DNA of 16,025 nucleotides. Origin: an uncultured Gemmatimonadota bacterium. GTDB taxonomy: Bacteria; Gemmatimonadota; Gemmatimonadetes; Gemmatimonadales; Gemmatimonadaceae. This document shows positions 10,223 through 16,025 of the stretch, piece by piece. Where the stretch lies: the NCBI GenBank assembly GCA_946480295.1, contig CAMLIT010000101.1, positions 1 through 16,025 on the forward strand, written 5' to 3'. The notes below the pieces were generated by a model. It worked only from the letters and a program-made list of their open reading frames with translations, searched no databases and had not been told where the DNA came from. Position 1 is the first letter of the stretch. Each line of letters begins with the position of its first letter. The translations under genes were made by a program, and so were the position numbers.

Positions 10223-12895
10223 ATGAAGCACAGGTACATACCGTTCGTCGTCCTTCTCGCGGGCGCCCTCCTCACGGCGCCCGCGTTCGCGCAGCACCCC
10301 ACGCCCCGGCCCCCGGGCCCGGCGGACGCGTCGGGTGACGATCCGGCTGTCGAGCACGAGCGCACCGCGCCCGTGATCCACGCCGAACACCTGTCGACCC
10401 GCATCGTCGTCGACGGCCGCCTCGATGACGTGGCCTGGCGGCTGGCCCCCGTGGCGCGGGACTTCACGCAGACGGATCCCCGGGACGGCGCCGCGCCGAG
10501 CGAGCGCACGGACATCCGCATCGCCTACGACGCCGAGGCCATCTACGTCGGCGCCCGGCTCTGGGACGACGGCCCCGTCTCCACGCGCCTCGGCGGCCGC
10601 GACGCCGGCCTCTCCGACTCGGACTGGCTCACGATCATCTTCGACTCCTTCCACTCGCACCTCTCGAGCTATCGCTTCCGCATCAACCCGAGCGGCGTGA
10701 AGGGCGACGCGGCGAACGGCGACGGCTCCTGGGATCCCGTCTGGGACGCCGACGTCAGGGTGGACAGCGCCGGGTGGACCGTCGAGATGCGGATTCCCTT
10801 CAGCCAGCTCCGCTTCGATCCGAGCCTTCACACCTGGGGCGTCCAGGTCACCCGCGACATCGCGCGCAAGGCGGAGCACGACGTCTTCTCGTACACGCCG
10901 AAGGGCGAGCCGGGCGGTCCGGCGCGCTACGGGCACCTGCTCGGCCTCACCGGCATCGACGCGGATCACCGCTTCGAGCTGCTGCCCTACGTCGCCGCGC
11001 GCGGCGAGTACGGTCCCGTGTCGTCGAACGCGTCCTTCGCCGATCCCTTCCGCGACGGCAGCGACTACTCGCGGCAGGTGGGCGCCGACATCAAGTACAA
11101 GGTCAGCCCCAACATGACCCTCGACGGCACGATCAACCCCGACTTCGGCCAGGTCGAGGCCGATGCCGCGCGCGTGAACCTGTCGGCGAGCGAGTCGCAC
11201 TACGGCGAGCGCCGGCCCTTCTTCGTCGAGGGCGCGAGCATCTTCAATTACGGCTGGGGCGACCTCTTCTACTCGCGCCGCATCGGTCGCGCGCCGCAGG
11301 GCGCGGTGCCCGACCGCGCCGTCTATGCCGACGTGCCGAGCACGACGCCGATCCTCGGCGCCGCGAAGCTGACCGGGCGCACCACGAACGGCTGGTCCAT
11401 CGGCACCCTCGACGCCGTCACGCCGCGGACCTTCGCCCCCTGGGTGGACAGCAGCGCCACGCGCCACCACGCCGAGGTGGAGCCGCTGTCGAACTACTTC
11501 GTCGGGCGCGTGAAGCGCGACTTCCGCGACGGCCAGTCCACCGTCGGCGGGATCCTCACCTCCGTCGTGCGCTCGCTGGACGATTCCGCGCTCTCGACGC
11601 GGCTGCGCGACCGTGCCTTCGCCGCGGGACTCGATTTCCGGCACGAGTTCGACGACCGCACGTGGGCGGTGAGCGGCGCCGCGACCGGGACCTACATCCA
11701 CGGCGCCCCCTCGGTGATCGCCGCGGCGGAGTCCTCGTCCATCCGCTACTACCAGCGGCCGGACGCCCGCTACCTCGGCGTCGATTCGACCGCCAGCTCG
11801 CTCGGCGGCTATCGCACCATGCTCGCGCTGTCGAAGCAGGCGGGGCGACACTGGCTGGGCGGCGTGTCCGGCAGCGCCACGAGCCCGGGCTACGAGACCA
11901 ACGACCTCGGCTTCCTCACCGGCACCGACCGGCTCTCGTATGGCAGCCACCTGATGTACCGTGACGAGACGCCGGGCGCCCTCTTCCGCCGCTGGGACGT
12001 GCGCGCGACGACCGACGGGAGCTGGGACTACGCCGGCGACATCGTCGGCGACTGGGTCCGCCTGCAGGCCGATGCGACTCTGCTCGACTACTGGTCGGGG
12101 AGCGTCGCCGTCCACCACAACTTCCCGACGCTCGACGACCGCCTGACGCGCGGCGGCCCCCTCGCCGCGAGCCCCGGCAGCACGCAGCTCGAGGCGTCGG
12201 TGAGCTCCGACTGGCGCGACCCGTACGCGATGGGCCTGTGGACCTCGCAGGGGACGTCGCCGGCCGGCGCCTGGTGGAGCTCGCAGGGCGTGCACCTCGG
12301 CGTGAAGACGTCGTCCATGTGGACCGCCGACGTCGTGCCGAGCTACAGCCGCAGCCACGGCACCGCGCAGTACGTGACCACCGTGGACGACAGTACCGCT
12401 GCCGCGACGTTCGGCCATCGCTACGTCTTCGCCGACATCGACCAGACGACGCTCTCGGTGGCGATGAGCATGAACGTGACGCTCGCCCCGACGCTCACCG
12501 TCGCGCTCATGGCGCAGCCCTTCCTCGCCAGCGGCCGTTTCGGCACGCCGAAGGAGCTCGCCGACCCGCGCACGTACGACTTCCGCACCTACGGCGTGGA
12601 CGGCGGCGACGTCGCCGACTCGTCAGGCACCTACGTGGTGGACCCCGACGGCCCCGGTCCGGCCTCCGCGTTCAGCTACGCCGACCCGAGCTTCAACAGC
12701 CGGGCGCTGAACGGCACGGCGAGCCTCCGCTGGGAGTGGCGTCCGGGATCCACGATGTACATCGTGTGGCAGCAGCGGCGCGCCAGCACCGGCTCCGACG
12801 GCGCGTTCGACCTCGTGCACGACGCGACTGATCTCCTCCGCGCCGACGCCGAGAACACGCTCATGTTCAAGGTGAACTACTGGCTGAATCCGTAG
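10223..12895 (+). CDS. CBM9-like / DUF5916 probable outer-membrane protein
   Basis: This 890-residue product has a signal peptide (residues 1-23, AFA-QH) and then a family-9 carbohydrate-binding-like beta-sandwich at about 57-214, recognisable from VDGRLDDVAW, the YDAEAIYVG strand and the WTVEMRIPFSQLRF strand. Residues from about 235 to the end match the DUF5916 style: many alternating amphipathic strands, aromatic residues, and a C-terminus ending in a strand (MFKVNYWLNP). That is what is expected of a beta-barrel-like outer-membrane protein. The biochemical function of the family is not established; a ligand-binding or uptake-related role is inference. The start at 10223 is set by the signal peptide; no Shine-Dalgarno is visible. 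TTAGAT at 10187-10192 could be a -10, without a good -35. It is convergent with the next gene, with only five bases between the two stops. Confidence 0.9.
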   Translation: MKHRYIPFVVLLAGALLTAPAFAQHPTPRPPGPADASGDDPAVEHERTAPVIHAEHLSTRIVVDGRLDDVAWRLAPVARDFTQTDPRDGAAPSERTDIRIAYDAEAIYVGARLWDDGPVSTRLGGRDAGLSDSDWLTIIFDSFHSHLSSYRFRINPSGVKGDAANGDGSWDPVWDADVRVDSAGWTVEMRIPFSQLRFDPSLHTWGVQVTRDIARKAEHDVFSYTPKGEPGGPARYGHLLGLTGIDADHRFELLPYVAARGEYGPVSSNASFADPFRDGSDYSRQVGADIKYKVSPNMTLDGTINPDFGQVEADAARVNLSASESHYGERRPFFVEGASIFNYGWGDLFYSRRIGRAPQGAVPDRAVYADVPSTTPILGAAKLTGRTTNGWSIGTLDAVTPRTFAPWVDSSATRHHAEVEPLSNYFVGRVKRDFRDGQSTVGGILTSVVRSLDDSALSTRLRDRAFAAGLDFRHEFDDRTWAVSGAATGTYIHGAPSVIAAAESSSIRYYQRPDARYLGVDSTASSLGGYRTMLALSKQAGRHWLGGVSGSATSPGYETNDLGFLTGTDRLSYGSHLMYRDETPGALFRRWDVRATTDGSWDYAGDIVGDWVRLQADATLLDYWSGSVAVHHNFPTLDDRLTRGGPLAASPGSTQLEASVSSDWRDPYAMGLWTSQGTSPAGAWWSSQGVHLGVKTSSMWTADVVPSYSRSHGTAQYVTTVDDSTAAATFGHRYVFADIDQTTLSVAMSMNVTLAPTLTVALMAQPFLASGRFGTPKELADPRTYDFRTYGVDGGDVADSSGTYVVDPDGPGPASAFSYADPSFNSRALNGTASLRWEWRPGSTMYIVWQQRRASTGSDGAFDLVHDATDLLRADAENTLMFKVNYWLNP

Positions 12896-12900
12896 CGCTG

Positions 12901-14250
12901 CTAGCGGGCGACGAGCGTCCGGCCGATCACCACCCGTGAGTCGTGCCGGCCGCCCATCCCCGTCGGCCCGGCCGCGGCAGGCGGGCGCAGCACGTCCGTC
13001 CACGCCGCGGCCACCGCGCCGCCAAACGCGGCGACGCCGGTGTAGTCGCCGAGGAACTCGCCCGCCGGGTTGAAGGGCGGTTGCCCCCACGTCCGCTCGC
13101 GGAAGGTGCGTCCGAGGTCGGTGGACGTCGCGAGCATGTAGGCGATGTGCGGCGGGCGGACGACGCGGTAGTAGCCGATGGCGACCGTGCCGGTGCGCGG
13201 ATCCACCGCCATCGACGCGAAGAAGCGCGCCGCCGTCGTGTCGGCGCCGGCCACCGGGCGCGGCACGCTCCACGTGGCGCCCCCGTCGTCCGATGCGGCG
13301 ACGAGCGGCTCCGGCTTGCCGAGGCGTCCGTCCACCCACGCGACGTAGAGCCGACCGCCGTGCTGGTCGACGCCGACGGTCGGATAGCCGTTCGCCCGCG
13401 CCACGCCGCGCACGTCGAACACGATGTCCGGGGTGCGCGCGACGAGCGCGTCCGTCCCGAACGTGCGCCCGCCGTCGGTCGATTTCGCGAGGCGGATGCC
13501 GGTGGAGTCGCTCCACACCACGTACACCGTGCCGTCGCGCGCGACGGCGATGCTCGTTCCCTCGTCGGCGCCGACGCTGTCCTTCGGGCTGCCCGCGCGT
13601 GAGCTGATCTCGATCGGCGTCGAGAAGGTGGCGCCACTGTCCGTCGAACGGGAGAACAGGATCACGCTCTCGTGCCGGCGGAACTCCGTCCATGCGATGT
13701 AGAGCGTGCCGCGGCGGTGCGGATCCGTCGTGCGGTCGATGCCGATCGCCGGCTTGTCCTCGAACGGGATGCCGCGCCGCTCCGGCTGCTCGATCACGGC
13801 GGTCGGCCGCCCCCGCCACGTGTGGCCGCCGTCGTCGGAGCGGTTGACGAAGATCCCGTTGCGATGCGCCGCGCGGCCGAGCGTGTCGTAGTCCTCCGGG
13901 CGGTCGAAGGCGATGTACACCACGTACGCGTGTCCATCGCCGTCGAAGGCGACCATCGGGTCGCCGGAGAGCTGCCAGCTCGAGTCGTCGGGCAGCGGCG
14001 CCCACTTCCACGTCGCTCCGCTGTCCACCGACCAGGCGGCGGTCGCCGGGATCTGCCACGCGGCCACCATGCGCCGTGGGTCGGTCGGGTCGATCGCGAT
14101 CGACGTCTCGTTGTTGTACCCCGGGGAGGTGATCGGCGTCGCTTGCGGTCCGGGGGGTGGCCGCAGCGGCGGCGTGATGTTGGCGACCTGCGCCGGCGAA
14201 CCACACGCGGCGACGGCGAGGAGGATCAGCGACGGGAGACGAAGGCGCAT
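12901..14250 (-). CDS. Asp-box (BNR) beta-propeller lipoprotein, sialidase-like fold
   Basis: The 449-residue product has six Asp-box motifs (S-x-D-x-G-x-T-W/F) at residues 74-81, 138-145, 202-209, 257-264, 320-327 and 376-383. This fits a six-bladed propeller of the sialidase/BNR superfamily. The N-terminus ends in a lipobox (LAVAAC, C16), so the mature protein should be anchored to a membrane. The FRIP motif and the arginine triad of true sialidases are not evident, so exo-sialidase activity should not be assumed; the fold also serves in binding proteins and other glycan-active enzymes. The ATG at 14250 is chosen; an in-frame TTG at 14262 would add four residues. Neither has a clear Shine-Dalgarno. 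The stop is five bases from the convergent DUF5916 stop. Upstream lies dispersed repeat copy B. Confidence 0.88.
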   Translation of the reverse strand: MRLRLPSLILLAVAACGSPAQVANITPPLRPPPGPQATPITSPGYNNETSIAIDPTDPRRMVAAWQIPATAAWSVDSGATWKWAPLPDDSSWQLSGDPMVAFDGDGHAYVVYIAFDRPEDYDTLGRAAHRNGIFVNRSDDGGHTWRGRPTAVIEQPERRGIPFEDKPAIGIDRTTDPHRRGTLYIAWTEFRRHESVILFSRSTDSGATFSTPIEISSRAGSPKDSVGADEGTSIAVARDGTVYVVWSDSTGIRLAKSTDGGRTFGTDALVARTPDIVFDVRGVARANGYPTVGVDQHGGRLYVAWVDGRLGKPEPLVAASDDGGATWSVPRPVAGADTTAARFFASMAVDPRTGTVAIGYYRVVRPPHIAYMLATSTDLGRTFRERTWGQPPFNPAGEFLGDYTGVAAFGGAVAAAWTDVLRPPAAAGPTGMGGRHDSRVVIGRTLVAR

Positions 14251-14307
14251 CGATCGTGGCAAAGGGCGAGGCTCGGCCGCTCCGGCCGCCAGTGTCGTGC
14301 CATCCCT

Positions 14308-14558
14308 CTACCCAGCCAGCCTCCACAGAGCCGACGCGAATTGAAAAGACATCGTGCGAATCGGGGCGAATGGCCGGTGGGGTGAGGGCGCCGGTCCCCA
14401 GGCCGGCCGTGGCGAGGGGAGCCGTCCCGCCACCCGGAGCGATTCGCACGGATTCGGCAGTTCATTCGTGGTCATCCGCGTACCCCCACCGTGTGATGCC
14501 CGCCCGAGCGAGGACCCCGACGCACGCCGCGCCGAATCCAGGGATGCACGCGCCGCGC
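14308..14558 (-). repeat. Dispersed intergenic repeat, copy B
   Basis: This is the second copy of the element at 7037-7276. The best conserved blocks are 14308-14317, a block of about 27 bases ending near 14447, CGTGTGATGCC at about 14490-14500 and the segment from about 14519 to 14551. Its own inverted repeat pairs 14353-14363 with 14440-14450 at 11 of 11 positions. The two copies therefore differ in arm sequence while each keeps a hairpin. The genomic setting is the same as for copy A: between two minus-strand genes, abutting the upstream gene's stop through heptamers. Confidence 0.85.
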
Positions 14559-14579
14559 GTCCCTCGTCCCGCGTCCCGC
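14559..14579 (-). repeat. Heptamer array (GTCCCTC/GTCCCGC), 3 units
   Basis: On the plus strand one GTCCCTC is followed by two GTCCCGC units, ending two bases from the stop codon of the isochorismatase-like gene. On the mRNA strand the sequence after the stop contains four GGG tracts with loops of 1, 4 and 4 bases, again fitting a G-quadruplex motif. It is positionally equivalent to the array at 7277-7317. Confidence 0.88.
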
Positions 14580-14581
14580 CC

Positions 14582-15154
14582 TCACCCCAGCCCCTCCACC
14601 ACCTCCCTCACCCCTCTCACCCTCCCGATCGTCGGCAGGAACCTCCTGACGGCGTGCTCGTGCAGGTCCGCTTCCCGGGCCGCCATCGCGTCCTCCACGA
14701 ACACCTGCTCGAACCCGCGCTCGAAGGCGGCACGGGCCGTGGACTCCACCCCCACGTTGGTCGAGATGCCGCCGAGCACGATCGTGCGGATGCCGCGCCG
14801 GCGGAGGTGGATCTCGAGATCGGTCCCGTAGAACGCGTTGGGCTGGTGCTTCGTGACGACCACGTCCTCCGGTTCGGGTCCGAGCTCGGGCACGATCCGC
14901 GTCCACTCGGTCGCCACGGCCATCGGCCGTCGCTCGATGTCGGCGGTCACGCGCGGAAAGAGCTCACCATTTCTGCCGGGATCCACGCGCACCAGCACCA
15001 CGAGGGCATGCCGCTCGCGAAAGCGACGTGCGAGGTCGGCGGCGCGCGCGATGACCTCCCCCGGGGGGTGCGGCGCGGTGGTGCCGCTCGTGATCCCTTG
15101 CTGCAGGTCGATGAGGACGAGTGCGGTGGTCGTCGGGTCGAGAGTCAGGGGCAT
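14582..15154 (-). CDS. Isochorismatase-fold hydrolase, YecD-like
   Basis: The 190-residue product belongs to the isochorismatase/cysteine-hydrolase superfamily and closely resembles the E. coli YecD type from end to end. The first triad aspartate is D16 (LVLIDLQ) and the lysine is K102 (TKHQPNAFYGTDL). Cysteine hydrolases have a nucleophilic cysteine where this protein has G135 (STNVGVESTAR), so it should not be an amidase of the nicotinamidase type. The same substitution is normal in YecD-like proteins, so it is a family trait and not a decay event. The real substrate is unknown. No signal peptide is present, so it should be cytoplasmic. The start at 15154 is supported by GGAG with a 5-base spacing. 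It is divergent from the YceI-like gene and separated from the downstream BNR gene by repeat copy B. Confidence 0.92.
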   Translation of the reverse strand: MPLTLDPTTTALVLIDLQQGITSGTTAPHPPGEVIARAADLARRFRERHALVVLVRVDPGRNGELFPRVTADIERRPMAVATEWTRIVPELGPEPEDVVVTKHQPNAFYGTDLEIHLRRRGIRTIVLGGISTNVGVESTARAAFERGFEQVFVEDAMAAREADLHEHAVRRFLPTIGRVRGVREVVEGLG

Positions 15155-15205
15155 GGCGTCTCCGGTGTCTCCTGGCGAAGTGCCGGGAAGCTATCGGCGC
15201 GGCGC

Positions 15206-15234
15206 TTGACAGCAACGGGTGATAGGTGCATAGT
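15206..15234 (+). promoter_or_regulatory. Sigma-70-like promoter for the YceI-like gene
   Basis: A perfect TTGACA (15206-15211) is followed after 17 bases by CATAGT (15229-15234), which matches four of six positions of the -10 consensus. Transcription would begin near 15241, giving a leader of about 130 bases to the chosen YceI start. It is the best promoter match I found in the window. It lies in the divergent region shared with the isochorismatase-like gene. Confidence 0.6.
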
Positions 15235-15361
15235 ACAGACATGAACGATCCCGGCCCGCCGTCGGGAGGACGCTCGCAGCTGGCACGGTCGACGCATCAT
15301 GCGCCACCGAGATTCATATATGCACCATCCACAGCCGTAGTACCGGCTGATCCTGCTTTCC

Positions 15362-15365
15362 GGAG
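15362..15365 (+). promoter_or_regulatory. Shine-Dalgarno fixing the YceI-like start
   Basis: GGAG followed by a 7-base spacing to the ATG at 15373 selects this start over upstream in-frame ATGs at 15226 and 15241, and the family homology also begins exactly there. Confidence 0.7.
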
Positions 15366-15372
15366 AACCAAC

Positions 15373-15915
15373 ATGCGTACGTGGCAGATCGATCCCGCTC
15401 ACTCGAACGTCGAGTTCGCCGTCCGGCACCTCATGATCTCGACCGTCAAGGGCCGCTTCGGCCAGGTGTCCGGCACCCTCCAGGTCGACGAGAACGACCC
15501 CGGCAAGTTCGTCCTCGACGTCGACATCGACGTGACCACCATCGACACCCGCCAGGAGCAGCGCGACGCCCACCTGCGCTCCGCGGACTTCTTCGACGTC
15601 GAGCGCTTCCCGAAGATCACGTTCCACGGCCAGCGCATCGAGGGCGACCCGCGCGGCGAGTTCAAGCTCCACGGCGACCTCACCATTCGCGGCACCACGC
15701 GGCCCGTGGTCCTCGACGTCACCAACGAGGGCACCGGCCGGGATCCGTGGGGCAACGACCGCATGGGATTCAGCGCGACCACGAAGATCGACCGCAGCCA
15801 GTTCGGCCTCCAGTGGAACCAGGCGCTCGAGACGGGCGGCGTGATGGTCGGCAACGACGTGAAGATCATGCTCGACGTCGAGCTCACGAGCCCGGCGGCC
15901 GTGACCGTCGGCTGA
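15373..15915 (+). CDS. YceI family protein, without signal peptide
   Basis: This 180-residue product is a complete YceI-fold protein, a lipocalin-like barrel that in characterised members binds polyisoprenoid lipids. Family landmarks are the N-terminal WQIDPAHSNVEFAVRHLM, the strand-turn VKGRFGQVSGTL, the segment RDAHLRSADFFDVERFPKITF and the C-terminal GNDVKIMLDVEL strand. The E. coli protein is periplasmic, but this one begins directly at the first barrel strand with no signal peptide, so it is predicted cytoplasmic. A ligand role in lipid, quinone or stress metabolism is a family-level inference. It is divergent from the isochorismatase-like gene and has its own promoter. The frame is open upstream to 15226, leaving the possibility of a longer form. 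Confidence 0.93.
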   Translation: MRTWQIDPAHSNVEFAVRHLMISTVKGRFGQVSGTLQVDENDPGKFVLDVDIDVTTIDTRQEQRDAHLRSADFFDVERFPKITFHGQRIEGDPRGEFKLHGDLTIRGTTRPVVLDVTNEGTGRDPWGNDRMGFSATTKIDRSQFGLQWNQALETGGVMVGNDVKIMLDVELTSPAAVTVG

Positions 15916-16025
15916 TCGCGGCCACGCTCGGCCGGACAGCGAAGAGGCGGGGGGGGCCCCACGGGCGGCGGGCGAGCGCCGGGAGGGCACAGCGGGGCGC
16001 ACCGCGCCCCGCCCCAGGCACCCCG
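15916..16025. other. GC-rich right-hand contig edge
   Basis: After the YceI stop there is a small stem (15919-15923 with 15930-15934) without a T-tract. Then follow about 80 bases dominated by G and C with runs of up to eight G. No gene or convincing terminator is seen. Composition resembles the suspect left end, though less extreme. Confidence 0.5.

Larger units (their letters stand above)
14251..14581. other. 331-bp spacer between BNR lipoprotein and isochorismatase genes
   Basis: Apart from about 57 bases next to the BNR start, this spacer is filled by dispersed repeat copy B and its heptamer array. One minus-strand open frame crosses it from 14449, but that frame leaves the BNR reading frame and its apparent similarity to a frame at 7040-7195 comes from the shared DNA repeat. 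No promoter stands out. Confidence 0.7.

Noticed and set aside
10187..12418. 743-codon minus-strand open frame opposite the DUF5916 gene
   Set aside because: Shadow frame of a high-GC gene; no domain or signal recognisable and it lacks a credible start context.
12901..14250. Calling the Asp-box protein an exo-alpha-sialidase
   Set aside because: Six Asp-boxes support the fold, but no FRIP motif or arginine triad could be identified, so the activity is unsupported.
12623..14449. Long minus-strand frame whose N-terminus resembles a translation of the region near 7040-7195
   Set aside because: The resemblance stems from the shared DNA repeat (copies A and B); downstream it is out of frame with the real BNR lipoprotein.
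15919..15934. Stem-loop after the YceI-like gene as an intrinsic terminator
   Set aside because: The stem is only five base pairs and no T-tract follows; in GC-rich sequence this is expected by chance.

Overview
The window is GC-rich (about 70% by eye), with strongly biased third codon positions and eight well-packed protein genes. Seven encode families common in free-living Gram-negative soil and sediment bacteria. The combination of secreted M1, M28 and S46 peptidases, a YncE/alkaline-phosphatase fusion, a DUF5916 protein and an Asp-box lipoprotein suggests Gemmatimonadota or a similarly GC-rich phylum such as Acidobacteriota. This placement is an inference from gene content; no rRNA or other marker gene is present. 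Both ends of the window, especially bases 1-119, are G/C homopolymer-rich and look like the ragged ends of a metagenomic contig.

Layout from left to right: a secreted M1 metallopeptidase with C-terminal HEAT-like repeats (minus); a divergent spacer; a secreted M28 zinc aminopeptidase (plus); a 116-bp near-perfect palindrome between convergent stops; an S46 serine dipeptidyl-peptidase (minus); a 448-bp spacer with dispersed repeat copy A; a secreted YncE-type propeller fused to an alkaline-phosphatase-like domain (minus); a 174-bp divergent promoter region; a CBM9-like/DUF5916 probable outer-membrane protein (plus); five bases later, convergently, an Asp-box propeller lipoprotein (minus); a 331-bp spacer with dispersed repeat copy B; a YecD-like isochorismatase-fold protein (minus); a divergent promoter; and a YceI-like protein (plus).

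Six of the eight products carry export signals. Three of those six are exopeptidases with complementary chemistry: M1 and M28 metallo-aminopeptidases and an S46 dipeptidyl-peptidase. The left half is therefore best read as an extracytoplasmic peptide-scavenging neighbourhood, although the genes are not one operon. The right-hand isochorismatase-like/YceI pair is cytoplasmic by sequence and is divergently transcribed.

The least ordinary content lies between the genes. A dispersed element of about 275 bp occurs twice (7037-7317 and 14308-14579). Each copy has an internal inverted repeat and lies between two minus-strand genes. Each begins, in the direction of transcription, with heptanucleotide repeats (consensus GGGACGA) that abut the stop codon of the preceding gene. 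A related two-unit repeat (GGGAGGC) abuts the S46 stop. On the mRNA strand two of these arrays have the G3N1-4G3 pattern of a G-quadruplex. I see no CRISPR array, tRNA, rRNA, transposase, phage gene or defence system.
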